Shown here: positions 12,415 to 25,500 of the stretch, one piece after another
How the letters are laid out: each line of letters opens with the position of its first letter
Numbering within the stretch: position 1 is the stretch's first letter
NCBI GenBank assembly: GCA_963070105.1
Contig: OY718805.1
Span: 4,956,001-5,020,000 of the forward strand
Source of the DNA: Litomosoides sigmodontis
Lineage: Eukaryota; Nematoda; Chromadorea; Rhabditida; Onchocercidae
Direction: 5' to 3'
DNA: 64,000 nucleotides
Notes under the pieces: generated by a model
Database searches by the model: none
Told to the model about the DNA's origin: nothing
Seen by the model: the letters and a program-made list of their open reading frames with translations, nothing else
Position numbers and translations under genes: made by a program

Positions 12415-15400
12415 ATGTGGTATTTTTTAACATGGCTTGTTTGTTTCTATGGATTCATCAAGGAATTTAAAATTGGCGAGCCGTTTATCTATTTGTACCA
12501 AACCGAAGGGTTAAATTTAACACGCAAACAAATTGTAAATGAGGTCCGTATTGTATTTTTCAGAAATCACTGCACTTTAGCTGTGATACCTTCAATTATC
12601 ATTTAATGAAAGATTTTGAGCTTTTCACAAATCCAGCGGTAGTTTACAAACTGCTAGCATATCCCCTCCAATTTCAGATCTATCCATCCGCCGCTTACAG
12701 TTACTTATTATCACTGATACCAGTCTTCTTGCTCACCGACCTCACACTTTACAAGCCAACGATGCTACTGGAAGTTCTAGGACAAGCCATTTATCGGTTT
12801 GCTTCGTTTATTTTTCTTCGACAACTCTCTTGGGAAATGCAAAAATCAAGCACATATATGTACATACGTGTGTGTAGTAGTATACAGGTGTGCCTTTCGT
12901 TCTTGTTCTTCTCTTGTCTGACCTCTGAAGTTGACGGCTTAATGGACTAATTCAAGTTTGGCAGCAAACCTCATCCATCACCAACTTTTAATAATCACTC
13001 TTATAAAGTCTGAAATGTGAATTGTGAGTGTGCAAATCAAAACTCGATTGTTTCAAAATTTTCCCGTGCAAAGTTTAATGAAGGACGCTTTTCCTTCCTT
13101 ATAATTTCTGCAGATTTCGAATCTCATTTGAAAACTGTTGAGAAATATTTTGAGAGGTACATTGGTGCTCTCACCGGCAGTTTGGGCGCAGAAGCTGGGA
13201 ATGCTCGCCTACGGAACAGCGTCTGCCTCTGAAATAGCCTTCTTCTCGTACATTTATGCAAAATCGGAAAAGGATCAGTACCAGAAGTAATCTTGCGGTC
13301 ATTCATAACTGATTTTAGTGAAAAGCCCAGAGCTGAACTTTTTAAAGCCAGTAAAAGATTTACCGCTTTTCTGCTCTAAGTGATTACTTTAATCATTTAT
13401 GGCAAAGGATATCACGCAGGTTAACAAGCTACTCGAGAGCAGCCGTAATGTCGGGACGTATGGCAAGTTATTTGTTGGCTCAGGTAATTGTACTTACGAA
13501 GACTGGCAATTATCGACTATTGCAATATATAGGGTTCGTAGTGCCATGTTCTGTTGTTGTCCTCGCTGCATTTCTACCAAATGTACAGTGGAAGCAAGTG
13601 GTCATTCGACTTTCTGCTTCAATGAACAAAGGTAATTAACTAGTTAATTAAAATTCAACTGTTACAAGCTAAATTTTAAACAGATCGAAAATTTGCTCTT
13701 TTCCATTTTCTTTCTATCTTTTGTAACAGTCAATGTTCCTTCAGAAATGGTTGTTGAACAACGTGATTTACCGCAGACGTATCGCGCATACGTAACTTAT
13801 CAGTTATGCCTAATGCGCCGCAATTTGATACGTATCTATCAGATCAGTGCTGTCCAGAAATGGTCCGTATGGTGGGCATTAACAACATGCATGTCACTTC
13901 AGGTATTCCTAGATCATAGTCTACCTGACCGCAGAGTGTGATCCGGCATGTTCTTATTTCATATCACATTTGATAAATTGTCAGCAGCAATACCAAATAA
14001 CTTTTAAGGCTGACCACATCCATTTCTTCCTCCACAAATAGTGGCTGTTTTTCGAGAAATACTGCATGAGTGAAATACTTTCAAGTGAATGAATAATTTG
14101 TAATGTAAGCGCAAACTGAAGGTTGCTCAGTATGCTCAATCACTTTGGGGCGAAGTACAGTACGGTGATAAGAACTCATTGAATGGTTTCGCAGAAGCTA
14201 CCTACACCGCCACAGGTACTTCCATGTTTGTCGGAATTTTTCAAACATTTTTCTCTGCGAAATCACGTTGCGAAAAACATGTGTGATAATTTAAGAGCAG
14301 TAACTTTTGGCAATTACAGACGAGTGTGGTTATACAAGCTTAGCTTTTCTATTAAATGGAAAATTGCCAAACATTTAAGGACATATAGTTGCTTCAAAGC
14401 TAACGTTTCTGAATATAAAATTAAACAATGGAGTGTATTCAGGCTCTAAATGCTTGGTTATAAATGAAATAACTCAGGTTGCAACTTTCAGCCGCAATAT
14501 TAATTTTAATATTGGGCCTAGCTAAAATAAATTGGGATAAATGGGGTGAACTGACATTGGCTATGATTTCCTTGATTGATACACTGATACTAATTGCATA
14601 TTCACAAGCGCAAACCATATGGATCATGTATGCATGCTATATCAGCTATCGAAGTTTGTATCAAGTGATGATCACCATTGCTCAGTGAGTTCACCGATTT
14701 AGTTTTGAACTGTAACAGAGCTACCTTTCACGATTTTTCTCTTAAATAAATATTAATTTATCTTCAATAGCACCAAAGATTAAAACAGAACAAACAAAGC
14801 AACCAAATAAAATGAGAACAAAGACCAATTAGCATGAATTAGCTTGAAGATTCAGCATATTATTACGTGACTCTTGCTTCTGCTTTCTCAGCAAGTTGCG
14901 TTAGTGTTAAAAGTCACAAAAATTCGCATGCTGTAGAAGTAAGGTCTTAGCATGCGTCGATAAAGTTCGAAAATGCACTGAGACGTTACCATTACAACAA
15001 ATACATCAGCATTTCGTCAACATTGTCAAAGATAAAGCAAATTATTTGGAAAATGATATGGACAATTCCACTAAGAAGACAACTATAAAACTTTATGGAA
15101 TTTATGATTTCGCGCATTTTACATGACAGTTGCCATTTTTTATTTATTTTTATGCCATTTTTATTTTTTGTATTTTACATAACCAAATTTTTACAATCGA
15201 CTTCTAGGTGGAATTTGGCAAGGAAAATGGTCGGTGAGTCGTATGGCTTGGTATTTGGTTTGAATTCATTCATTGCTCTCCTGCTTCAAACATTACTCAC
15301 CATCACCGTACCTGACCAACGCGGACTAAGTTTGCCAGTTAGGAAACAGGTGACGATTTTTACACTTTTTGACTTTTGAAAAAACGACCTGTTTGAAACT

Positions 15401-15697
15401 TCAAAAATGAGCTACACTACAACTCAATCGAAAATTAACCACTCAACTATCGCTTGTAAATCCACTAAGATCTGAAACTGCACTAGTAATTTTGAAACCA
15501 TACCTCCAATAAAATGATTTTGTACTTCATAATGTACCAAACATCAAGCTACGGAGCAGATGATATTCTGTTAATGAGCAAATTTAATTCATTTGTAGTT
15601 TCTGGTATACGCTGGATGTCACGCGTTCATTGGGATAATTTTCCTAATTTCATTACTTTATACATTTATCAGTTGCTGCACGATACTTAAGAAGTAA
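12415..15697 (+). CDS. SLC19-family vitamin carrier (reduced folate carrier-like)
   Basis: Multipass plasma-membrane transporter of the SLC19 (folate/thiamine) family. Exons: 12415-12543, 12678-~12867, 13181-13286, 13420-13631, 13730-13902, 14131-14215, 14492-14684, 15208-15349, 15599-15697; about 442 residues. Family-typical segments appear in the human order: PFIYLYQTEG near residue 27, YSYLLSLIPVFLLTD after the second exon starts, ASEIAFFSYIYA, YSRAAVMSG, WGEVQYGD replacing the usual LWNEV, then GLVFGLN and RGLSLPVRKQ. The 3' boundary of exon 2 is uncertain: the only phase-compatible donor adds about 14 residues (LSWEMQKSS...) absent from human SLC19A1. Folate versus thiamine cannot be told from sequence. 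It ends tail-to-tail with RPF1, 276 bp away. Confidence 0.85.
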
Positions 15698-15973
15698 CAA
15701 TCCAAGTAGAATCTCGAACGGTTATACCATTTGGATGTTACTTTAGTTATAGCACATCCAGCTCAAGGCTAATAGCTGAAATGAGCCAAGCGTCTTATCA
15801 ACAAATAGTGACTCAACTAATCACAATGTAAAACACAGTGCATTTTGACTTTATGAGGAGTACATACACATGTAATGTTGATGTTGAGATTATATATAAT
15901 GTTAAGATTATTTGTTCACAACTTCATTTATTTGAAAGCACAACAATGATCAAATTACGAACATGTCAAATTA

Positions 15974-18742
15974 TTACAAAAAGAACCGTCTTCGACTAGT
16001 TTCCATTTCATGTCTCTGAAAAATAAACCATTGAAAATAACATCTGCGCCGTTACTTGGCTTAACTTGAAACGATGTAATTGATTTTAATTAACACCCCT
16101 GCTTCATCATCGTTCAAACAAGAGATAAGAAAAACTTTGTTGACGCAAGAATTATGTAGCCCACAAACCGAGAATATTTGGTTAATTAATTATATAATAA
16201 TGCAGATCTTATAGACGAAGTCAAGCCAAAAGGTACCTTTAGGACCCATTCGAATTCACCATACCGACTATCAAATGTCCCCTTTTGCAGCCATTTTAGC
16301 CGTAAAGTGAAGCGAGGCCCAAGTTCGAGTAATGCCGCCTTTTCGCCTTCTTTTTTAAATTCATACCTGTTGTAAACAAAAATTAAATGTCAATGATAAT
16401 AACTTTGCATAATGAATGATAAACACCACAAATTTGACTCCAAATTTCAAAATGGCACTGCTAAAACAATTGAAAATGAAACGCTTATTATGGTTATTAA
16501 GAAAAATTCAGTTAAAAGGATTCTGGAAAGAAAATGTTCCGCAAATTACCAGAGACTGAAGAAACACGATGATACGATCTGAAAAGAGGAACATAAATTT
16601 ACTACCTAAAACAATGGTAACATGAACACCTGTGATGCCTAAAAAATATATAGTCGCGTTGGTTGTGAAAAGTAACCACTCTTCGCCCAGAATACATGGG
16701 TTTTTGTGGAAATAGACATGCAAACATTCGCCCAATCGTATGTCCGAGGCGAGTATTGAAATTGTTTAACACTAGTTCTGGATAATGCGTGCTGGACTCG
16801 CCTTTTTTCTGTAACATTAAAGTTATATTGTCCATCAGATATTTAGAACGCAAATATGTCTTTTTAGCTAAATTTTTTTTTTGAGTAATAGTGAAGCAGA
16901 GAAACAAGTGAAAATTTTAACTCCTAAATCTCGAAAACCGCATTAAAAAAATCTGCAATGTCATACGTCACTGTTTAATTTGGATAGTAGCAAAATCAAA
17001 ATATAACCTATCAAAAATCAGACATCTGATGAAGTACCTTACTCCAAAAATTCTTACCCTAAGATTCTTTGTAAAGGTCAAACTGTTAATTTTAAAGAAC
17101 GCAGTTGGACCATTTGGTAAATGACAGAGAACAATGCCATCTGAAAATGATACCAGTATACCGTACCTTCAAAAGAAAAGGACAATTGACAAAATTAACT
17201 AATTACATTGGCCGACATTACAGTTAAGCCAGTATATCTCCACTCTGTTTAAAAAAAGCTAAATAAAAATAAATACAACCGCGTCCAGCAGTCAACGAAC
17301 TAATTTCAGTTGAAACTTTCGAAAGTTACGTAAAAAAATTATATTAATTCCTTTAACAAGGAAGAGAGACGAAAATTACTTGGTATCTTCCGGTCTTCGT
17401 GCACCACAACCAAATCAGTGTACTCCTTGGATATGGCTTGCTTTACCACTTTTTTCAAAGGAATTCCTTTGCGAGTAAATATATCAGCATTTGGAATGCA
17501 TTTTTGTAATTCGTAGCAGAACTTGAATGTATTCTTAAAAAAAATAAAAAGTAAATGAAGATAAATGAAACTGCATCTAGCAGTCAATGAACTGAAGTTC
17601 AAGTTGAAACCTTCAGAAAGGCAGCATATTATGGCACCTTGACGACATACTTCCCTCTATTCCAAGATTATATAAAATAGGCCCTAACCACTTTAGCATA
17701 CGGTGACGTAGTTATTAGGATTTTCGGTGGTACTTCGTCACTGAAATATGCATTCATCTCATCATTTGCTTCGTCGTGTTGAACCTGAAAAACACGTAAA
17801 TAACTTGAAAAATTCAGTAACATGTACTTAAGCTACTTAAGCTACTGTACTTGGTACTTATATATTCAGTAGTTTACAAAGTCCCAGACTGCGGGAAACT
17901 TCGATCATCCTCAGGTGTCATTTCGTATATGTTCGCAGAGGTGTTTTTATAAAACCTGCATATGATCAAAGGAAGAAAAATAAAAAACGGTAACAAATGG
18001 CAGTATAAGTAGCACTATCCTATTTAAGTCCATTCTTTATATCACAGAATAGTATTTAAAAGAACAAAAAAAAGCAAAAATAGTATTAAAAAAGACATGG
18101 CGAACAAACTAACTTCCTCATCGTCATCCTCAATCACGGTAACATCATACTCACGAGTACTTTCAATCGTTCGCGGTTTTTCTTTCGGTACAGCTTTTTC
18201 ACCAAGTTTTTCACGTAATTTCAAACGCATTTTTTGTCGTTTCCGCTTCGCCTAAATTAAAGAGCTCTTAGGAACAGGAGTGAGGCGAGCTTCCAAAAAA
18301 TAACTGATAAATAGGTAAGTAATAAAAAACATCAAATTCCAGTCCTTGTGTGAATTCGACTGAATTGCAAAAACATATGCTAATAAAATATCACGTAATA
18401 AACTCTAAGTACTCTTTATAAGTGTTTCATGAATCCATTTTGAAATTATTTCGCAGAATTAAAGCTTTCTAGAAAGAAAAGTAAGAACGTCCGTCTCTAA
18501 CTTGTATTTCAACAGCCATCGAAGAAGGTTTATGAGGAATTTTATATGTTTCCGAAACAACTTACGGAAGCTTTTTCCAAACGTAATTTTTTGCCACGTT
18601 CATTTCTGGCTGAATTGGGAATTGTCTTATACATATGGTCTAATTCCTTGTTCAGTGATTTGGCCGATGATGCAACTGACGGTTCTCCAATTTCCTGACT
18701 GCTTTCTTCTTCCTTCAGCGCTTCGCTGTATGAACGTTTCAT
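15974..18742 (-). CDS. RPF1: ribosome production factor 1 (Brix domain), with an apparent frameshift
   Basis: Nucleolar Brix-domain protein that recruits the 5S RNP during 60S subunit assembly. Eight exons: 18566-18742, 18114-18251, 17689-17784, 17380-17533, 17058-17141, 16630-16808, 16237-16366, 15974-16015. The N-terminus is charged. The Brix domain starts near residue 124 (PPKILITTS) and contains [47 protein letters not shown] and the end [10 protein letters not shown], all close to human RPF1. Exon 17058-17141 has one extra base: after GPTA the frame runs into TAA, while the conserved FFKINS continues in another frame. Without that base the model is 332 residues (human 349) and in phase throughout. 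This is either an assembly error or a broken copy. A TTTCAG acceptor lies three bases before the ATG. Confidence 0.9.
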
Positions 18743-18745
18743 AGT

Positions 18746-18751
18746 CTGAAA
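18746..18751 (-). promoter_or_regulatory. likely trans-splice acceptor of RPF1
   Basis: On the minus strand AACTTTCAG is followed by ACT and then the RPF1 ATG. This matches the nematode 3' splice consensus directly at the start codon, as expected for spliced-leader addition. A cis-spliced 5' noncoding exon cannot be excluded. Confidence 0.5.
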
Positions 18752-19496
18752 GTTAATTAAATTATTTTGAAACATAAAGTGTTTGTGAGAAATGTGGAGA
18801 AATGGAAACCACAAAAGATTTGTAATGTTACGCCAATTAAAGTCGAAAAAGATCCTTAGAACAAACGACCAATAACATGAAGTTTTCGAAACAGTGGCCT
18901 AATTCTTAAGTAAAGTTTATGATAATGACGCTCGGTATGATAATGATACTTTCTCCACACGTTCCATCCCTCCATTGTTATGTGCACTCAACACAACACA
19001 CCAACAAGTACCATGGTCAACTTGAAATGCTACTGAACAACTTAAAAGCCCACACTTCATGGAAGAAGAACAGTGGCGCAGTGCTATCTCAGAGACGGTT
19101 CAAACCACCTGTCAGGACTACATGTCACGTCAATGAAATTTGACTTCCCGAATGGCAGAGTTAATTTCTGCTATGAAATTATTGGCTAGCATGGGGGAGC
19201 AGAGATGTGATTGCTAATTTTACATTGGCGTTTTTTGCATTAATTGTGAGCAATGAATATACTGTAGAGGATATTCAAATTTGTGTTCTATTCAAATCGT
19301 GCTTGCTACTATAAAACAACGTATTCGAAAGGACTCATTCATTTTTTTAGTGTCTTGAAAATGTCCACATATAGTGTCCACAACGAAGTTTCTTTGTAAA
19401 AACCACGACTTATTAGAATTTAATTTGGTAAGTGATATTTCGAAGATAATATTAACTGTCGCATTATTTCCCCTTTCAAAGGTATTATTCCAGGGA
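18752..19496. other. divergent intergenic region, RPF1 / kinase
   Basis: About 0.75 kb between two divergent starts, which would have to hold both promoters. No clear TATA box or other motif is seen. Confidence 0.4.
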
Positions 19497-21592
19497 ATGG
19501 CTGACAAAAAACTCAGTGAAAAATTACCACAACCTGGTGAATTTATTATCACCAAGAAAGCAGAATATGAGGTGATTGCATGATGCAAACACGCAACATT
19601 CTAAAATTATCACGTTCTCCAGCTATATTCAACGCCAACAAAATTCCTTATCATCTTTAATTTTCGGAGAGAGTTAAATTAGTTTAACGGTTCAGTCAAT
19701 AAAATTGTTGGGCAAAGGTGGCTTTGGAGCAGTATATGAAGTAAAACGCGTATCGGATTCCGCTGCTTTTGCGATGAAATGTGAACTAATGGACGTTAGA
19801 AAGCGCGTAATATTTTGTGGTGTGATCTAAATTAGGCTAGTTTATCAAGCGACTGTTTTGAAAATAGCTGAAAATTTAGAAATTCATCTAATTATAAGAT
19901 AATAAATGAACTAATTCTCCAATGCAAAAGATTTCCGCAGGTGTTATTAATGGATTGTACGGTTTTGCGTGGTGCACAATCACTTGGAAGCAAACATTTT
20001 TGCGAGATTATCGATCGTGGGAAGCAGCCTGATCGTTTTAGATTTATCATCATGAAATTGGTAGATTTCCATTCAGCGGATCACAAAATTTTGCAAATTA
20101 TCATCCCTATTGTAAACACTGAGATGATTTTAAAAGCACTAATTGCGCGACTGGATTCAAGAAAGTATAAACATAATGTAGCGAGTTGATTTAAACCAGT
20201 GATTCGTCTTTCTAAAGTATAAAAAACTTTCAATTTAATTTTTGTTAGCTTTAAAACCGTAAATTTTTGTTATGAATAACGTTGGAAGGTTGGTCGAAAT
20301 TTATGGGATCTAAGGGTGGAACGGCCAGAACAGCGTTTCACGTTAAACACAGCATTGAAAGCAGCGGAGCAGTGTTTGGAATCAATAGAGCATTTACATA
20401 CTGTTGGATTTTTGCATCGAGACATCAAGCCAGGCAATTTTGCAATTGGACGACCGGAAGCTAACGAACATCACACGATTTTCATGCTTGACTTCGGCTT
20501 GTGCAGACAGTTCAGGTGATACTCATCAGAGAAACTTTGCGAATAAGTAAATGAATAACCAATGGATAGAATGCGATTGCCACCTCTCGTAGGAATCTAA
20601 GAAGTAATTAGTAGCTGCGTCATTATCAGATATACTGTACCAGTGAGGGAGTTAAAACGATGATTTCAGGCTGGTTGCTTCTAATTCCCATTCACCTCCA
20701 GTCACATGTGTGTTACAGCTCTGGGAACAAAGACTTACGGTTGCCTCGCGCTTCTGCTCCATTTCGTGGTACTACTCGTTATGCATCAATTGCTGCACTG
20801 AGACAAATGGAACAGTCACGAAAAGATGACGTTGAATCATGGCTTTACATTACGGTCGAATGGACTGCTGGCTCGTTACCGTGGAGAAAGCTGAAGGTTT
20901 AAGATTTAACTCGAGATGGCGATCCATTCTTTAGAATGAAGTTTTTGAGTGGAAGCACAGGAAGAACCAAGAGGTGATGTGGGTGACAATTGTTGAACAC
21001 GGCCAAAGCGTTCTAGTATTAACATAAGCGCTAGGAGATTTCAGGTAAAATTTAATCATTCTGAAAGTCCCCATTCTAGGGACCTGATAAAGAAGAGGTC
21101 TTGCAATGGAAGGAAGAGGTACGTGAAGGTGAAGCAATGGATGATTTTTTTAAACAGTGTCCCAGACGTGAATTTTCGACGATAATGAAGTACATTGATT
21201 CACTGCAATATGAAAGTATACCAGATTATGATCATATTTATTATTGTATACAGCATGCTGCTAAGGTATCATTTCCGCTCGTTGACTAGAAATTGGTGTC
21301 ATGTTAAATTGAAAGTTCAATGCATATTTTGAATTTTCAGATAGACAGTTATCCTCATTGTTATAAGCTAATTGTTTTGAAAAGAGAGTGATAAATTTCA
21401 AGAATTTATGCCTAAATGATTCATAAATGTTTTTCTATTCTTTCGGCAAATCGCATAGCAGCGGATGATCCGCTTGACTGGGATCCGGATCATAAATATC
21501 ATGGGCCGGTTATAAATTTGAACGAAAGGCAAGCTAAACAAGCAAAAGAACAAAGACGTCTGGTTACAGCAAGAACACAACGTTCTAGTTAA
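19497..21592 (+). CDS. casein kinase 1 superfamily kinase, TTBK-like (copy 1)
   Basis: Protein Ser/Thr kinase of the CK1/TTBK-like group. Exons: 19497-19571, 19696-19806, 19941-20060, 20289-20515, 20719-20896, 21080-21265, a small exon 21341-21359, and 21459-21592; 349 residues. Visible motifs: glycine loop GKGGFGAVYEV (near 30), VAIK-type lysine in FAMKCE, catalytic loop FLHRDIKPGNFAIGR, metal loop MLDFGLCR, substrate segment FRGTTRYAS, then RKDDVESWLY and GSLPWRKL typical of TTBK-like worm kinases. The 19-nt exon is inferred because the last frame (DDPLDWDPDHKYHG...) otherwise cannot join in phase, and using it gives the same length as copy 2. The acceptor of the fourth exon (GTTGGAAG) is weak. 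Upstream, CCAG precedes GGAATG, a possible trans-splice site. Substrate unknown. Confidence 0.85.
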
Positions 21593-21633
21593 TTTATGCG
21601 CCCATATTTGTTGTGGATTAAGCATGAATTATT

Positions 21634-21639
21634 AATAAA
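21634..21639 (+). terminator. poly(A) signal of kinase copy 1
   Basis: AATAAA 42 bases after the proposed stop. It supports 21592 as the true 3' end of the coding region. Confidence 0.5.
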
Positions 21640-22595
21640 CATTTTGTAGATAACAAATGCAGATGATAAACATTTTGCGAGAATATCTGTTTTGCATCAA
21701 AACTTCCTTAAAAACCCACAAAATCTCTAATCCAAAATTCTACCTGCAATTCTATTCAATGCACCAAACTTTAACGTAATTATTGAACTTCGAAAATGCT
21801 GTTTAATTCACACGAAAAAGTTCGTCATTTGGAGGGTTTTTGGTGCAACTGCACCGCCTGATCGCTAATGCAGTTACTGTATCGAGTATACTGAATAGCT
21901 GGAAACTAACACCACTCCAAATTGATGACTGTATCTTCAGTAATTGGTTTCACGGTAATAACCGCCGTGTAACTTACACTTTTTATCTGAAGAGAGATGA
22001 AGGCATCAATAACTGTTCGTATTTTCTGGAAGCATTTTATTTATAGCAGTCTCATAACAGCGTGTTTACACGTTTAAAGAATGAATTAACATTGTGAATC
22101 ACAAGCGACCAAATGAGATCATTAAAAATATGTACAAATTAATAACATTGAATATTAAAATTTCCGTTTACTTGCGCTATTTCACCTTTGCTATTTTATG
22201 ATAAAAAAAAGTGCCCATTTTTGCTAGAAATATGAGAGCAACCACATAGCAGTCCTGGCTCAGCTCCATTTCTTTTTTTTGTGGTATGGATTTGAGTTAC
22301 AGAAGCATACAAATTACATAAAGTTTTACCAGTAAACGGGTTATTAAATTAGATACAAAAATCCGCTTAAAAATTCAAATGGGATTTTAATAAAAATTGT
22401 CAAAAAATAGTAAAATTTTTCCGATGTCAGAATGCTTTGATACTTGTAAAAATGTTTTCTTTAAGGCTTTGGTTGCCTAAATGCATTGATATCCCGTAGT
22501 GATAACACTGATTAATCCACCAGCAAAAGGAAAAGCTCGTTTGTGATATAGATCTTTCATTATGGCACAAAGCTTCTAAATTCCTCATAGTCAAT
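21640..22595. other. tail-to-tail intergenic region
   Basis: 3' flanks of kinase copy 1 and the BPI-like gene. No further gene is seen; ORFs here are short and AT-driven. Confidence 0.4.
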
Positions 22596-25500
22596 TTAAC
22601 TGAACAAACTGAACTGATAAAACAATTCCGCATTCCACTGTAAGCCAGTAGCAATCACAAGTGTACCGTTCCGGAAAGCTGCTGTACAATACACTGCTTT
22701 ATACAGAGTACTTGTTGTTCTTGCTACCGAACACTGTTCCCTAAGCAGCTTCTAAAAATTTATAAATATTGTACCTTTACTGAAGAAATTTGAATTTAAC
22801 AGCAGATTGATCAGAAACGATAAAAAATAAAGAACTATCAAACAAAGACACACGGAAATTTTTACAAAAATTGTTTTTTGTTGTATGTTAAAAGCTTCAA
22901 ATTTTTTTTATTTATCAACCATTTAATGTCTCTAATGATAGCTAATAGTATGCTAGAATATTAAGCTTTAATTTTAATTCTTCTATTACTCAGTAAGTGA
23001 ATTGTCTCAAAAAAATAGGTATCAAAGTTGACCTCCAGGAGTTTTTTTCTTGAAGAAATTAGTTGCGACAGGTATTCATCATAGTTGGGGATCATTTCGA
23101 CATATGGTGCTATGTTACTTATTACTAGGTTAACCACTTGCGGTGATGCTTTCGTATTCTGTACTGACTGATACTGAAATAGAAATTATTGTAGTCCTAG
23201 TGCAGCCTAGAATAATACAAGTATTTAATAACTGATATCTAAGTAAGATTTTGTCAACAAATATTCGATAACTCAGCTCAGGTCGTGTATCACAATGAAA
23301 CAGGCCAAAATAGGAAATTTAAGCTTTATTATACTAGAAAATAAATAATCTTGTACTCTTTCAGTAAGCTGCTCGTTAAGGTATTCATTGCTGACATGTA
23401 CTGTTGCAAGCCATTCAAATTCCAGCACTTTCACATCCCTATCATCCTGTTTGTAAGTTAAAAAGCTTGTTAGATGCAAATCGAGCAGTGCAAAGCCATT
23501 CCGAACTGATGCCACTAGCGGTGAGTGGATTTTGACGATCATATGACCTGAATTTACATCCTTGCTTCTCGCGTTTGTTATCGTTGTTAAACAACAAAGT
23601 TAGTGACAACAAAAGCAGCAAACTCTTTCGATTCTTCAAATTTGGCTTTTTTCATAAGGCTTGTTTTCTCGTTCGATGATAATTTGGAAAAGAGAGAACC
23701 TGAATCGGGAACATACAATTCTGTGTCCTGTAGCAAATCTCCCATGCATTCCTCATCTTCAGAACATTTCAGACTTAGTATTTTCTGGAATTCTGGGTCA
23801 GCATGTAGCTGTAACGTTGTATCACCAAACGTTGCAAGCTGCTTCAGAAACATGTTTAGAACCGCTTCTGAGATATACAAATAAACCATTTCCACTTTAT
23901 CGTTCGGTGATTTCTAAAAACTTTTTACTAATTTTTCCTAAAAAGAAATATGCGACGTGGCCAAATCAAATTAATGTGCTGCTATTGATAGCAAAATTGG
24001 ATGGAATTAATTAAGGAACAAAATACGGCAATGTTAACTGTCCGATCAAATTAATATTTAGTTCTGTACTTAAAAGGCTAATTAATTCAGACGAAATAGC
24101 CATTTTATATAATTGGTGCTCTTTTTCGAAGAAAATTTGCGAAATTAACAAACCATTAGATGAGCTTCACCTTCCAAATTCTTAACCGTAGGAGCACCCA
24201 GAAGTGGAAAATCAAAGTAATCCTCAGTTAGTGAGATACCATTGCTTATTGTAGTATCAATGAGAAGATGTGTAACAGTATCATTAATCTAAAAAAATCA
24301 ATGAAATTTTTGCTAACACAGAAAGAACTATCACGAAGTCCCGAAGTGTTCTAAGAGAAAAATATTGATGTAAACAACTATACCACAATGCGAAGTCCAT
24401 TCCGAGATTATTTATAAGTTGAGAATTTAAGTTCTTTCAGCTATGACGATCAAGTTGGTCACGCTTTATTTTTCATATATGAAGTCTTTTCAAAAAAAAA
24501 AGAAAAAAATTGCTCACTTTAATTTCAACGACCGGCGAGCGTATTAGTTTATTCAACCGTTGCTCAAATTTGTTTGTAAAAGCTTCCAATGCTTCACAGA
24601 TAGCAACAGATATAGTTTCATCTAATTCTGCCCGTAAACCTTGATCAACCAGTTCGTGTAACTTTGGTGTCAACTTAACGTCAATTGATCGTACTTCCGC
24701 ACCACAAACTATATCTTCCAACTAGAAGGTTTAAATTTAGATAAGACAATGACTTGTTAAGAAGCCGCGCAAGTCGACCTTGGTAAGTCACTTTTAACCT
24801 ACAAAACTACTTTTCCTTGCTATGCTTCCATTGCGCTGCAGACAACAGCAAGCAAAAATTAAGGAGCTAAACGTCAGGGAATCAGTAATTCCTACTCAAA
24901 TAAAGCGAACATATATCTATATATGCAATGTATTTACCAATAATTTCCCAGCAAATGTTGTGGAAATCTTAAGCTTCAAATTAATCACGAAGTTGCTCAT
25001 ATTTGCTTGCAGGTGCCCTTCACGAACGGTTCGATACACTGCGCGATAAGAGCTGAGCAGTTGCGCTGAGCCTCCATGTAGTGCTATCTGAAGGGTGTTA
25101 TTGCACTGCACCTAAAAACTTGAATAGTGAAAGATCTGTAAGTGTGAGTGGCTTCCACTGGAACTTGAATGAAATGAAGTTGAGCGAATTCGTGTGCATG
25201 GCACTTCATTCCGCCATGACATTCTCAGTTCGCTTATTCCTTTTAATGGAAATGTGAAGGAAACCTTGTAAGTGAATTTCGGAAGTGTTACATTGTGAAT
25301 TCGTGGCGTGAGAATTGATACGTTTAATTTCATCAAAGTACGTGAGAATTCCGGCAATTCTCTGTCTTCTAGCTCTTTTTGAAAGATCTGTTTCAGTTCC
25401 TGGAAAACAACACGTCAACTGATACCAGTGGGAAGCGAGGGAAACACGCTTTGGAGGGCAGGCAGGACGGGTGACCGACCCACTTCCCTCCCTCATTCCT

